From Candidatus Fraserbacteria bacterium (GTDB taxonomy: Bacteria > Bipolaricaulota > Bipolaricaulia > RBG-16-55-9 > JAJCYT01), in contig JAJCYT010000031.1 in assembly GCA_029262795.1 (NCBI GenBank), positions 248,001 through 312,000 of the forward strand: DNA of 64,000 nt. The letters run 5' to 3'. Below the pieces are notes generated by a model, which searched no databases, was not told the DNA's origin, and saw only the letters and a list, made by a program, of their open reading frames with translations. Positions 34,848 through 43,719 of the stretch are shown here, piece by piece (position 1 is the first letter of the stretch; each line of letters starts with the position of its first letter). Position numbers and translations under genes: made by a program.

Positions 34848-35606
34848 ATGCGATTCCTACGGCTGAAGTTGTATCATCTATGCTTTGTGGCGATTTGTGG
34901 TCTTATCTTTGTGTTCATCACAAAATGGTCTCCACATGCTGCCCAACCCGAAGCGCCTTCCTCACTGGAGGCAGGCTATGCCGTTCAAATGAGAGAAAAC
35001 TCTCAGGGCACAAAAAAACTGGTGGAATATGATAACGCTGGTGAACCTCTTGGGGTGGTACAAAATCTGACCTTAATCGCGCCGATTGAATTGCGTTGCC
35101 CAGGCCCTTATCCAAAAAGTGCCGATGATCCTTGTCATCGCAGTTATGCGATCAAAAACGGGACTTCCTCCGAAGTGCTTGATTCCATTCATCGGTTTTG
35201 CGGCACCACACCCAATTTCTATGTGCAGCGTTATATCGGCTATGGCAATAAACAAAGCACCCATTGTGACCTGATTGTGCGTAATGACAGTCTGGCATTG
35301 GGCGCCACCAACCACATGCATTTGCGTGGTAGGTCTATGAAAATTGAACTCAATCCTGGCTTCCATGATGCACGGGTGCTGGTTTACCGAACCGACTGGG
35401 ACACAAGCACACAGCGTGACATTTGGTTTTATGAACCGATTCCTCTCAAGCGCGGTGATATTTTGCGTATCACCTGTGTCTATGACAACACCAAGTCTGT
35501 ACAAAACAGCGACGGTCAGTTGTTGAAACCTCGCTATCTGCTTTGGGGCGAAAACGCGAACGAAGAAGAAATCTGCCTTAGCAGTGTCCATTGGATTGGT
35601 CTTTAA
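34848..35606 (+). CDS. Cut-down paralogue of the copper monooxygenase
   Basis: The 252-residue protein is clearly homologous to the preceding gene at both ends: FLRLKLYHLCFVAICG, TLIAPIELRCPGPYP, GATNHMHLRGRSMKIEL and KPRYLLWGE. About 130 residues that in the paralogue contain the HHVILF and MQVHYN copper-ligand segments are missing, replaced by a short joint. The CuM Met of the paralogue (DEMCLGG) is Ile here (EEICLSS). It keeps the HxH pair and cysteines but cannot be a normal two-copper monooxygenase. The frame is intact and the start at 34848 is supported by N-terminal homology and GAGG upstream. It is probably a binding protein or partner, not an enzyme. Confidence 0.8.
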   Translation: MRFLRLKLYHLCFVAICGLIFVFITKWSPHAAQPEAPSSLEAGYAVQMRENSQGTKKLVEYDNAGEPLGVVQNLTLIAPIELRCPGPYPKSADDPCHRSYAIKNGTSSEVLDSIHRFCGTTPNFYVQRYIGYGNKQSTHCDLIVRNDSLALGATNHMHLRGRSMKIELNPGFHDARVLVYRTDWDTSTQRDIWFYEPIPLKRGDILRITCVYDNTKSVQNSDGQLLKPRYLLWGENANEEEICLSSVHWIGL

Positions 35607-35940
35607 TCAGGCTTTTCAGCCATGAATCTTTTTTTGATGCACTTCATTTAAATACCTGATGTCTATCCTGTTCTTGCATTTTGGGAACACCTTCTCTGTC
35701 ACCGCGTATATGAAAATGAACAGAGCGCCGAAGAGAATGCTAGACGCTACAAAACCTCCTTGATAGCAAGCACATCCCGCCTTCACGGGATGTGCTTGCT
35801 TTTTAACTGAAGATCAAACCGGTAGCTTGAAAAACGATCCAATTGCTGACTATAACTAATCTGCTGATTTGCCAAACAATCTTGGACTCAACCCTAAACG
35901 CGATTGCATTGATGTTCGTCCAGCATTTAAAGGAGCTTTT
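35607..35940. other. Non-coding gap with a terminator
   Basis: Contains the terminator at 35765-35804 and no gene. A short CCTCCTTGAT block at 35754-35763 resembles the anti-SD-like block at 43578 but has no matching partner downstream. Confidence 0.5.
35765..35804 (+). terminator. Intrinsic terminator
   Basis: A perfect 15-bp stem AGCAAGCACATCCCG (35765-35779) with 35786-35800, loop CCTTCA, then TTTT. It ends the monooxygenase-paralogue transcription unit. Confidence 0.88.
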
Positions 35941-37083
35941 ATGAATGCCGAATGGCAGCCCGACACGTTGGCAGCACAATTGGGCCACTATATTGATCCA
36001 GTGACCGGCGGGGTGATTCCACCGTTTCAACCGTCCACCACGTATGCCCGCGATGCGCACTACCAGTTGATTCAACCCCAGACTGAATACAGCCGAGATG
36101 ACAACCCAACTTATCCTCTTGCAGAATCACTCATCGCAGAACTTGAAGGTGGTGAGGATGCCTTGCTGTTTGCCTCAGGCATGGCGGGGATTGCCTCATT
36201 GTTTCAAACATTGGATCAAGGAGATCGAGTGGCCGCACCCACCCGCATGTATTTTGGCACGGTGAAATGGCTCACTCACTTTGCGCAAAAGCGTCAAATT
36301 GAGATCAACTGGTTTGACCCCGCAATACCAGGTTCATTGGAAGCCGCCATTCAGCCCAATATCAAACTGGTCTGGGTGGAAAATCCAGCCAACCCCACCT
36401 GGGATATCATCGACATCAAGGCGGCTGCCGAAGCGGCACATGATGTGGGCGCACCGTTGGCAGTGGACAGCACCGTGGCTTCCCCCGTATTGAGCCAACC
36501 ACTGAAGTTGGGGGCGGACATCGTGTTTCACTCTGCAACGAAATATCTCAATGGGCACAGTGACGTGATGGGCGGGGTGCTGGTGAGCAAAGAGAAAAAT
36601 AATCGATGGGAAAAAATTCGCTTTGAGCGTCACCATGCAGGTGCAATTATGGGGACCTTTGAAACCTGGCTGTTGCTGCGAGGGATGCGCACGATGTTCG
36701 TGCGTGTAAAACATTCGTCGGCATCTGCAATGGCGATTGCCAGACACTTTGAAAAACATCCAAAATTGGAACGGGTGCTCTATCCTGGGCTGGCATCGCA
36801 TCCAGGACATGAGGTGGCCAGTCGTCAGATGCAGGATGGTTTTGGGGGGATGCTTTCGATCTTGGTTAAGGGAGATTTTCAAATGGCGGTGGAAGTGGCA
36901 AAGCGTTTCAAGGTGTTCATTCCGGCCACCTCCCTGGGTGGTGTCGAAAGTTTGGTGGAACACCGCAAAACAGTGGAAGGGCCGGACAGCCCCACGCCGG
37001 ATCATCTGCTGCGTTTGTCTGTAGGGTTGGAAAATCTGGATGACTTAATCGCTGATTTAGAGCAATCCTTGCAGGTTGTTTAA
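35941..37083 (+). CDS. Cystathionine gamma-synthase/lyase family PLP enzyme
   Basis: The 380-residue member of the Cys/Met metabolism PLP family (fold type I) has the Schiff-base Lys in SATKYLNGHSDVMGG (about K201). Other conserved blocks are YSRDDNPTYPLAESLIAELEGGEDALLFASGMA, WVENPANPTWDIIDI and AVDSTVASPVL. Family members act on O-acyl-homoserine, cystathionine or methionine; SLGGVESLVEHRKT at the C-terminus fits gamma-synthase/lyase types. The specific reaction cannot be decided. The start at 35941 has AAAGGAG 6 nt upstream; the frame extends 72 nt further without a site. The gene stands alone. Confidence 0.88.
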   Translation: MNAEWQPDTLAAQLGHYIDPVTGGVIPPFQPSTTYARDAHYQLIQPQTEYSRDDNPTYPLAESLIAELEGGEDALLFASGMAGIASLFQTLDQGDRVAAPTRMYFGTVKWLTHFAQKRQIEINWFDPAIPGSLEAAIQPNIKLVWVENPANPTWDIIDIKAAAEAAHDVGAPLAVDSTVASPVLSQPLKLGADIVFHSATKYLNGHSDVMGGVLVSKEKNNRWEKIRFERHHAGAIMGTFETWLLLRGMRTMFVRVKHSSASAMAIARHFEKHPKLERVLYPGLASHPGHEVASRQMQDGFGGMLSILVKGDFQMAVEVAKRFKVFIPATSLGGVESLVEHRKTVEGPDSPTPDHLLRLSVGLENLDDLIADLEQSLQVV

Positions 37084-37300
37084 AGTGTGCTGTTGATGTA
37101 GCCAGTGAGTTAGCTAACCAGCTCGCTGGCTGATTGATTAAAAAATGCTCTTTTCAAAAAATGTGATCCTGTTTGAAATAGGAACGATCAAAGGTTAAAT
37201 TTTGGGTTGTTGCTTGCATCTTTCAAACGGGGCCCTAACAATAAGTAAGATGGAAGTGTCATTTTTTGATCGTAATATTAATGGACTCTAAAGGAGAGAT

Positions 37301-37774
37301 ATGCACTTAAAGGATTTTATCATCAATGCCACCAGCCGCTCTGTCGATGGAATTTTTCGTACTGCGCGCGCCATGCCGGAAGATAAGATTGAATGGAAGC
37401 CAATGGATCAGGGACGTACCGTGCTCGACCAGCTTCAGGAAGTGGCACAGGCAGCCAACTTTTTTTCCGCAGTGCTCGAAAAAAAAGGCGATCCACAGTT
37501 CTCAGACGAATACTGGGAACAAGCACGTGAAGAGCGAAAAAACTGGGACACGCTGGATCAATGCGAAGAAATTTGCAAGGCCAACACCGAAAAACTGTTT
37601 GACCATATCCGCAGCCTTTCTGATGAAGATATTGATACCACGCTCAAATTTGAAGGCAGTGATCGGGAATATTCACTGGCCGATATCATGAATTTTCATC
37701 TGACGCACTTAAACTACCATCATGGCCAGATTAACTACATGCAGACGCTTTACGGTGATTCAGAAAATCATTAA
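37301..37774 (+). CDS. DinB family protein (second copy)
   Basis: The 157-residue paralogue of the protein at 3390-3863 has the same length and the shared blocks MDQGRTVLDQLQE and GQINYMQTLYGD. The predicted metal site lies in HLTHLNYHHGQINYMQ. It carries its own strong ribosome site (AAAGGAG, 6 nt spacing) and is followed by a strong terminator, so it is monocistronic. Function within the DinB superfamily is unknown; a stress or thiol-transfer role is common. Confidence 0.87.
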   Translation: MHLKDFIINATSRSVDGIFRTARAMPEDKIEWKPMDQGRTVLDQLQEVAQAANFFSAVLEKKGDPQFSDEYWEQAREERKNWDTLDQCEEICKANTEKLFDHIRSLSDEDIDTTLKFEGSDREYSLADIMNFHLTHLNYHHGQINYMQTLYGDSENH

Positions 37775-37798
37775 ATTAAATGGATTGAATGGTTGATG

Positions 37799-37832
37799 AG
37801 AAAAGCCGCCAGAGTTTTCTGGCGGCTTTTCT
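37799..37832 (+). terminator. Intrinsic terminator
   Basis: A perfect 15-bp stem, AGAAAAGCCGCCAGA (37799-37813) with 37818-37832, loop GTTT, followed by TTTTCT. It ends the DinB gene; on the minus strand it may also serve the exported protein at 37863. Confidence 0.9.
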
Positions 37833-37862
37833 TTTTCTAATCTTTAAAAAATATGTTGAAAA

Positions 37863-38351
37863 TTATTGAGGGCAGCTTGTGTTGTCAATACTGACGTTAA
37901 ACGTTTCACTCTCTCGAAGGATGCTGGCACCATCCGCGCTGCCAGCTTCGGTATTGACATGGATAACCACCACCACAGGGTTGAAGTTAACCACTTCACT
38001 GCAATAGTCTAAATCGGTTCGAGTTACAACTTCACTGAAAGTAGGTGACCAAATATCTTTAAAGGCACCTGTGATTTCTGTGTCATTGATCGATTGAATG
38101 GAAGGTTCAGTTGGAATGGTGGACACATTGACATAGCTTTTTACGATGTAATCAATGTCGTCAATGATAAATCCTGCGGGAACTGTGACATTGAGTGCAA
38201 ACTCTACTAACAATTCTCCAGCCGATAAAATTCGAGTCGACGCCTGATCAATCGTAATCGACGCCGATGGTACTGGTGCTTGATCTTGGCCGAAAGAAAA
38301 TACAAATAAGGCCAAAACAGAAAGGGCAGTTGTAAATAAGGTTTTTTTCAT
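37863..38351 (-). CDS. Exported protein of unknown function
   Basis: The 162-residue protein has a typical signal peptide (MKKTLFTTALSVLALFVFSFG, cleavage near residue 22). The mature part is predicted all-beta with alternating hydrophobics and three Cys residues (YCSEVV and the C-terminal TSCPQ; one more unpaired position is not excluded). No family was recognised. The start has GGAG 6 nt upstream. It is divergent from the YbaK gene. Confidence 0.7.
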   Translation of the reverse strand: MKKTLFTTALSVLALFVFSFGQDQAPVPSASITIDQASTRILSAGELLVEFALNVTVPAGFIIDDIDYIVKSYVNVSTIPTEPSIQSINDTEITGAFKDIWSPTFSEVVTRTDLDYCSEVVNFNPVVVVIHVNTEAGSADGASILRESETFNVSIDNTSCPQ

Positions 38352-38485
38352 CAGTTTCTCCGTAATGATTAGGTAAGTAAAGTATAACTGTTGAACTGCA
38401 TCGGAAACAATGTTTATTTGTAGGTTCCAGTGATGGAAACAGTTATCACTTGACGTTTGTTTTTCAACCGTTCATCATCAGCCTT

Positions 38486-38953
38486 ATGACACCCGCCATT
38501 AACCTTGTGAAAAAAGCGAAGATTCAACATCGTATCCACGAATACGAACATGATCCAGGCACTCAGGCTTACGGCGAAGAAGCCGTCGAAGCATTGGGCC
38601 TGGATGCCAATCAGGTGTTTAAAACCTTGCTGGCAAAAATTGATGACAAAGAGTTGGTGGTGGCGATCATCCCCGTGCCAGTGCAATTGAATCTGAAGTC
38701 AATTGCTTCAGCCGCAGGGGGGAAACGTGCCAAGATGGCTGATATTAAAGAGGCCGAAGGTGTCACAGGCTATGTGGCTGGCGGTATCAGCCCGTTAGGA
38801 CAGCGAAAAAAACTTCGAACCTTTATCGACGAAAGTGCGTTTTCGTATGATGAAATGTTTATCAGCGCGGGGCGGCGTGGGCTGGAGATTTCTCTGGCTC
38901 CTCAGGAGTTGGTCACTCTATTAAATGCAAAAAGCTATTCTTTGGCTGCCTGA
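38486..38953 (+). CDS. ybaK: Cys-tRNA(Pro)/Cys-tRNA(Cys) deacylase, YbaK/EbsC type
   Basis: The 155-residue trans-editing deacylase of the INS superfamily hydrolyses Cys-tRNA(Pro). Typical sequence blocks are YEHDPGTQAYGEEAVEALGLDANQVFKTLLAKID (with the catalytic Lys in VFKTL), AAGGKRAKMADIKEAEGVTGYVAGGISPLGQRKKL and RRGLEISLAPQELVTLL. Length and order are normal. The first Met of the family N-terminus is at 38486; no good ribosome site is visible. Confidence 0.9.
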   Translation: MTPAINLVKKAKIQHRIHEYEHDPGTQAYGEEAVEALGLDANQVFKTLLAKIDDKELVVAIIPVPVQLNLKSIASAAGGKRAKMADIKEAEGVTGYVAGGISPLGQRKKLRTFIDESAFSYDEMFISAGRRGLEISLAPQELVTLLNAKSYSLAA

Positions 38954-39011
38954 AGTGGTGTCTCAATTTTGAGAGTGTTTCACAATTGCAATATCAGAAA
39001 TTTTGGCTTTA

Positions 39012-39947
39012 ATGAATGAAATGATCAACACAATAAATCGCCTTTGGTCTCATCGTCTCATTTTGGTTTTGTGGATTGGATTTGCTCTGACCCTTCAAGG
39101 GTGCGATCTGTTTGTCAATGACAAACCAGTCACCGTGATTGAAGAGGGCAGTATTTATCTGGCCAGTGTTAACAACCGCATTGTTAAGGTGAATTTAGAC
39201 GGAAGCTCGCCACAAGCGTTTGAAGACATTGAAGGGTTTTTGAGTTTTCCATTTGGCATCGCGTTGGACTTGGATGCTGAGAAAATGTACATCATCAATT
39301 TCTTCAATGACCTAATTCTTAGAACCAACATGAATGGGACCAACCCGGATGTATTTGAAGATCCAGGCGGTTTTTTAGATGGGCCAACAGCGATTGCGCT
39401 CGATACAGCTCAGGGAAAAATGTATGTGGTCAATGCCAACAATCATATCGTTCGCATCAACTTAGATGGCTCTGAGCCAGAAGATTTGGGCAACCCTGGT
39501 GATTTGCTTAATCGGCCTGCAGGGATTGCACTCGACCTGGCTGCTGGAAAAATGTATTTGACCAGTCTTGCTGGAGATCGCATTGTGCGTGCCAATCTGG
39601 ATGGATCGGGTGCTGAGGATTTAGGTAATCCTGGTGGTTTGATTGATGGGCCAACTGGCATAGCTATTGATCTGGTGGCAGAAAAACTCTACGTTGCCAG
39701 CACCCATACCAACGAAATTGTCACCATGAATCTGGATGGCTCTGCTCCTCAAAGCATTGGCAACCCTGGTGATTTATTGATAGGGCCACTGGGGATTGCA
39801 TTGGACTTTAAGTATGGAAAAATGTATGTGACCACCAGCCACAACCGCATCATCAAGTCAAACCTGGATGGTTCTATGGCAGAGAGTTTGGGGAATCCCA
39901 ATAATTTACTGGTTCGGCCTGCGGGCATTGCGCTGGACCTTCGTTAG
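39012..39947 (+). CDS. YWTD-type six-bladed propeller lipoprotein
   Basis: The 311-residue protein starts with a signal peptide and lipobox (IGFALTLQGC, acylated Cys near residue 31). It then has repeats of about 45 residues with the pattern GPxGIALDxxxGKMYV...N-IVR-NLDGS-xEDLGNPG, typical of LDL-receptor class B/YWTD and NHL propellers. About six blades fit, and the first strands (SIYLASVNNRIVKVNLDGS) would close the ring with the last repeat (RPAGIALDLR), the usual Velcro closure. A surface or periplasmic binding role is likely. The ATG at 39012 is one of two close starts (39021 is the other) and neither has a ribosome site. Confidence 0.8.
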   Translation: MNEMINTINRLWSHRLILVLWIGFALTLQGCDLFVNDKPVTVIEEGSIYLASVNNRIVKVNLDGSSPQAFEDIEGFLSFPFGIALDLDAEKMYIINFFNDLILRTNMNGTNPDVFEDPGGFLDGPTAIALDTAQGKMYVVNANNHIVRINLDGSEPEDLGNPGDLLNRPAGIALDLAAGKMYLTSLAGDRIVRANLDGSGAEDLGNPGGLIDGPTGIAIDLVAEKLYVASTHTNEIVTMNLDGSAPQSIGNPGDLLIGPLGIALDFKYGKMYVTTSHNRIIKSNLDGSMAESLGNPNNLLVRPAGIALDLR

Positions 39948-40024
39948 CCAAATCAACCAATTTGCATCTTTAGAAAAATCGATTTACCCTTTCAGTTCAG
40001 GTTTGAGGGGATAACACAAATTTT

Positions 40025-41815
40025 ATGAACCAAAAAAGATCTCAATCTTCACTGCTTCGGCTTTGGCATTATGCCGCCAACTTTCAGGGTCGGATTCGAT
40101 TGGCCACACTTTATTCTGTATTGAATAAAATTTTCGATCTGGCCCCGCCTGTATTGATTGGTGGGGCTGTGGATATTGTGGTGCGCCGTGAAAATTCCTT
40201 TTTGTCTGAGTATGGCATTGTCGAAGTGCAAACTCAGTTGTTGATTCTGGCTGGACTGACGTTTGCCATTTGGTTGTTGGAATCGTTATTCGAATATCTT
40301 TATGGCGTCATGTGGCGCAACCTGGCACAGGCCATTCAGCACGAACTTAGAATTGACGGTTATCGACACATTCAAACTTTGGAGATGAGCTATTTTGAGG
40401 ATCGCAGCACCGGCGGGTTGATGGCCATTCTCAACGATGACATCAACCAACTCGAACGATTTTTGGATGTGGGTGCCAACGACCTGCTGCAGATCGTGAC
40501 GACAGTGGCTCTGATTGGCACAGGCTTTTTCATTCTCGCGCCACAAGTGGCCTGGATGTCGTTTGCGCCGATTCCCATTATTCTCTATGGCTCGTTTCGT
40601 TATCAGCGAAAACTGGAACCGCGTTATGCGGAGGTGCGCGAACAAGTGGGCATTCTTAACAGTCAGCTTTCAAACAATTTGGGCGGAATGAGCACGATTA
40701 AAAGTTTCACGATGGAAGAGCAGGAAGTGCAGCGCGTCCGCCAAGAAAGCCAAACGTATCAAGAGGTCAATAAAAAGGCCATCACATTAAGCTCTGCATT
40801 TTCGCCATTGATTCGTATTGCCGTGCTCAGTGGGTTTACGCCGATGCTGGTGTTTGGTGGATTTCTGGCTTTGGATGGCCAACTTGAAGTGGGCGTTTAC
40901 AGTGTGATGGTGTTTATGACTCAGCGGTTGTTGTGGCCGCTAACGCGACTGGGTCAGACATTCGATTTGTATCAACGGGCAATGGCATCAACCAATCGTG
41001 TGCTGAATCTTTTAAACACCAAGCCAAAAATTATTGATGGAAAACAAAGCCTGCCGCTTGTCGATGTGAAAGGCCAGATTGAGTTTGATGATGTAACATT
41101 CGCTTACCAGGAAGGCTTTCCTGTGTTGAAGTCGATGGATTTAGAAATGGCTGCGGGTAAAACGACTGCTATTGTTGGCCCGACTGGATCAGGAAAAAGC
41201 ACACTGATCAAACTGTTGCTGCGACTCTATGACATCAATCAGGGTAGCATTCGGATGGATGGTCATGAGCTTCGAGATTTGAAATTGTTTGATTTGCGTC
41301 AGGGGATTGGCTTGGTGTCACAGGATGTGTTTTTGTTTCACGGCACGGTGCGCGAAAATATTGCCTATGGTGATCCCAGTGCATCCGATGAAGCTATTGT
41401 GGAAGCGGCCAAAATTGCGGAAGCTCATGAGTTTATTCTGCAATTGCCCCAGGGCTACAACACGATTGTGGGTGAACGTGGTCAAAAACTATCGGGCGGG
41501 CAGCGCCAGCGAATCTCAATTGCGCGCGCCGTATTAAAAAACCCTCCTATCCTGATTTTGGATGAAGCCACTTCGGCAGTGGACAACGAAACCGAAGCGG
41601 CCATTCAGCGTTCGCTCGAAACAATTTCACTCAACCGCACGACCATTGTGATCGCCCATCGCCTGTCCACCATTCGCCATGCTGATCAGATCTATGTGCT
41701 TCATCAGGGCGAGTTGGTGGAGCAAGGGGATCACGACCATCTGGTGGCACAAGATGGTCTGTATGCTGGCCTTTGGAAGGTGCAAACCGGCAAAGCCGTT
41801 CAACATCATGCTTAG
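40025..41815 (+). CDS. ABC exporter, fused membrane and ATPase domains (MsbA-like)
   Basis: The 596-residue half-transporter has an N-terminal six-helix membrane domain (about residues 10-330, with a longer N-terminal cytosolic start) and a C-terminal ATPase domain (about 335-580). Walker A is GPTGSGKST, the signature is LSGGQRQR, Walker B is [14 protein letters not shown] and the H-loop is IAHRLST. It probably dimerises and exports a lipid, peptide or drug; the substrate is unknown. It overlaps the convergent permease gene by 4 bp at its stop codon. The start has only a distant GAGGGG. Confidence 0.9.
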   Translation: MNQKRSQSSLLRLWHYAANFQGRIRLATLYSVLNKIFDLAPPVLIGGAVDIVVRRENSFLSEYGIVEVQTQLLILAGLTFAIWLLESLFEYLYGVMWRNLAQAIQHELRIDGYRHIQTLEMSYFEDRSTGGLMAILNDDINQLERFLDVGANDLLQIVTTVALIGTGFFILAPQVAWMSFAPIPIILYGSFRYQRKLEPRYAEVREQVGILNSQLSNNLGGMSTIKSFTMEEQEVQRVRQESQTYQEVNKKAITLSSAFSPLIRIAVLSGFTPMLVFGGFLALDGQLEVGVYSVMVFMTQRLLWPLTRLGQTFDLYQRAMASTNRVLNLLNTKPKIIDGKQSLPLVDVKGQIEFDDVTFAYQEGFPVLKSMDLEMAAGKTTAIVGPTGSGKSTLIKLLLRLYDINQGSIRMDGHELRDLKLFDLRQGIGLVSQDVFLFHGTVRENIAYGDPSASDEAIVEAAKIAEAHEFILQLPQGYNTIVGERGQKLSGGQRQRISIARAVLKNPPILILDEATSAVDNETEAAIQRSLETISLNRTTIVIAHRLSTIRHADQIYVLHQGELVEQGDHDHLVAQDGLYAGLWKVQTGKAVQHHA

Positions 41816-42843
41816 CTGACCCATAGTGCAATCAATCCAATGAAGATTGACCCCACCAAGGCAACACTTAAATACCAGGCAAAGACTGACTTTTTGACCA
41901 AGGCGAACACAGCCATGGCAGCAGGCACACTGCTCACACTTCCTGCGGTTAAGAAGGCCAGGGCATTTGCGGTTGACATGCCCATGTCCATCAATCCGTC
42001 AATCAATGGAATGGCAGCAAACCCATTGAGGTAGGCGGGCACACCAACAATGACAGCAGAAAAGATGCCTAAAATGGAATCAGTGCCTAACCAATTTGTG
42101 ATGACATCCGTTGGAATATAGGCCACCATTAAGCTTTCCAGAACAAAGGCAATGGTCAACCATTTCAACAGAAGTGTGCCTGTGCTAAGAAACGTGTTTT
42201 TAAATTCTAACCTTCGAGGTGCATCCTGCCAGAACTTCCAATTAACTTTAGGTTCATCTGCTGGGCCAGAACCACAACTGCTGGAACAACCTTGTGATTT
42301 AAGTGGCGATTCAAACCAGTTGAATCGTTGGATGCCTAAAGTCACAAATCCGGCAAACAATCCCATAGCAGTCGCAGTGCCTACCCGCATCAGTGCGAAA
42401 TCAAAACCGATCATGCTGGAAGTTAAAATGAAATGCTCAGGGCTCATTAACGGTGAAGCAATCCAAAATGCCATGACCGCCGAAAGAGGTACACCTGCTG
42501 CCAGCAATGCAGCAATAATAGGAATCACACCACAGGAACAAAAGGGCGAGAAAGCGGCAAACAATGTGGACACAACAATCATCACCACAACTCGTCCTGA
42601 AAACGCTTTACTCACCAGTTGATCTGCTGAGCTTGCCTTGGCATACGCTGCAAACAGAATGGAGATCAATAAGAACAACCCAGTGCTCCACAAACTTTGA
42701 AGGGTGAATTCCACACTGGCAATGGCTTGATCAAATGAAATCAGTGCAATGATAGCAAGGATGAACAATGGAAAAAATGCGACCCAATCTATGTTTTTGA
42801 GAACCCTGGTTGTATTTTGAAAACTTGAAATTGTTTGAGACAT
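41812..42843 (-). CDS. ArsP-type permease (COG0701)
   Basis: The 343-residue membrane protein has about eight helices in two blocks, typical of COG0701/ArsP. A diagnostic Cys motif [20 protein letters not shown] lies in the first half, and a matching [19 protein letters not shown] in the second. The central loop is cysteine rich (GCSSSCGSG). Family members export organoarsenicals such as methylarsenite, or other thiophilic metals. It lies 68 bp downstream of an ArsR-family regulator whose presumed operator is repeated in front of it. The start at 42843 has AAAGGAA upstream. The substrate is inferred from family and neighbour. Confidence 0.85.
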   Translation of the reverse strand: MSQTISSFQNTTRVLKNIDWVAFFPLFILAIIALISFDQAIASVEFTLQSLWSTGLFLLISILFAAYAKASSADQLVSKAFSGRVVVMIVVSTLFAAFSPFCSCGVIPIIAALLAAGVPLSAVMAFWIASPLMSPEHFILTSSMIGFDFALMRVGTATAMGLFAGFVTLGIQRFNWFESPLKSQGCSSSCGSGPADEPKVNWKFWQDAPRRLEFKNTFLSTGTLLLKWLTIAFVLESLMVAYIPTDVITNWLGTDSILGIFSAVIVGVPAYLNGFAAIPLIDGLMDMGMSTANALAFLTAGSVSSVPAAMAVFALVKKSVFAWYLSVALVGSIFIGLIALWVS

Positions 42844-42868
42844 GGTGTTTCCTTTCTTGTTTAAAACT

Positions 42869-42890
42869 ATATAACTAGAAATATCGTTAT
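42869..42890 (-). promoter_or_regulatory. Presumed ArsR operator before the permease
   Basis: This site matches the site at 43267 at 20 of 22 positions and contains CTAGAAATATCGTTAT exactly. The left part is an imperfect palindrome centred on CTAG (ATATAACTAGAAATAT). It lies 26 bp before the permease start codon as read on the minus strand, within the expected promoter region. Confidence 0.65.
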
Positions 42891-42911
42891 TTGAAATCAA
42901 AAAAATATCTA

Positions 42912-43229
42912 TCAGGCGTGTGCTTCTGCCGCTTTTTGAGTGCGTTCATCAGCACAGCAGTCTTCTTGAAGGAATGAAATTAATTCATCCATCACATCGT
43001 ATTTGGCTCGGCAAATTAAGGTGGTGCCAATACGTTCTTGAGTGACCAAATCAGCCTGCATAAGGCGATGGATGTGATGAGACACCGTTGATCTTGGTGT
43101 TTCTGTTTTTTCCTGAATCTGTCCTACGGCCATTCCTTTATGGCCTGCCTCGACGAGCATTTTATAAATGCGCAATCGCACAGGAATGCCCAGTGCATCC
43201 ATACAGTTTGCAGCTTGATCTAGGTTCAT
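42912..43229 (-). CDS. ArsR family metalloregulator
   Basis: The 105-residue winged-helix repressor has the helix-turn-helix core PVRLRIYKMLVEAG...VGQIQEKTETPRSTVSHHIHRLMQADLV. Vicinal cysteines in EDCCADE near the C-terminus resemble the C-terminal As(III)/thiophilic metal sites of some ArsR proteins; there is no ELCVCD motif in the DNA-recognition helix. It probably represses itself and the ArsP-type permease through the repeated sites at 42869 and 43267. The start at 43229 is the first good Met for the family; a longer frame upstream runs through the presumed operator. Confidence 0.87.
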   Translation of the reverse strand: MNLDQAANCMDALGIPVRLRIYKMLVEAGHKGMAVGQIQEKTETPRSTVSHHIHRLMQADLVTQERIGTTLICRAKYDVMDELISFLQEDCCADERTQKAAEAHA

Positions 43230-43266
43230 AAGTTCAGTATAGGCAAGAAAGTTGGACTTGTCAACC

Positions 43267-43288
43267 ATATTCCTAGAAATATCGTTAT
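43267..43288 (-). promoter_or_regulatory. Presumed ArsR operator before arsR
   Basis: Contains CTAGAAATATCGTTAT exactly as in the site at 42869. Its left part, ATATTCCTAGAAATAT, is a near-perfect palindrome centred on CTAG. It lies about 40 bp before the regulator start codon, so autoregulation is likely. Confidence 0.65.
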
Positions 43289-43423
43289 AATTGAATTGAT
43301 AACAGCAAATGAATCTAAAAGAACCGACCTTCAATAGCTGGCGGCAGCTATATAAAAAACCCTCACAGAACCCTCACAGGGTGATCATAGAGATTACACA
43401 TCAGCTAATTAATCTAAGAGCAA

Positions 43424-43470
43424 CTGCATAAAACGGAGCGTCAAGACACCGTGCACGGTGCTTTATGCAG
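43424..43470 (+). other. Two-tier hairpin in the leader before 43720
   Basis: CTGCATAAA (43424-43432) pairs with TTTATGCAG (43462-43470), enclosing a second hairpin CACCG-TGCA-CGGTG (43447-43460). It could be the start of a structured leader or a small RNA. Confidence 0.5.
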
Positions 43471-43577
43471 ATGGGAAGGCAAGAGCATGTGTTTGAATTT
43501 TTTAATAATGGCCGCATGTTGGTTCTGAGCTGATCGCAAAAAATGCTCAGTATCCAATTTGGAGACCCATTTGAACC

Positions 43578-43707
43578 ACCTCCTTGATGTATGTCTCGCC
43601 TCCCCCGACCTTTGAACCCCTGAACGAAGGTCGGGGCCCTTTCCCTGGAAAAATCTCTTTCGCTTAATTTCAGGAAAGAGATATATTGATGTTATGGTTC
43701 AAGGAGG
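43578..43707 (+). promoter_or_regulatory. Candidate SD-sequestering leader of the gene at 43720
   Basis: CCTCCTTGA at 43578-43586 is a perfect complement of the Shine-Dalgarno region TCAAGGAGG at 43699-43707. Between them lie two hairpins, 43602-43611/43626-43635 (CCCCGACCTT) and 43653-43660/43673-43680 (TCTCTTTC). Pairing of the outer 9-mers would hide the ribosome site of the exported protein at 43720. The block also equals part of the 16S anti-SD sequence, so chance complementarity to any strong SD must be kept in mind. Confidence 0.4.
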
Positions 43708-43719
43708 ATTTTTTAGATT

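Noticed and set aside
35754..35763. Anti-SD-like block CCTCCTTGAT before the cystathionine-synthase-family gene
   Set aside because: It matches only six bases of the downstream ribosome site and a terminator lies between them, so no switch is proposed.
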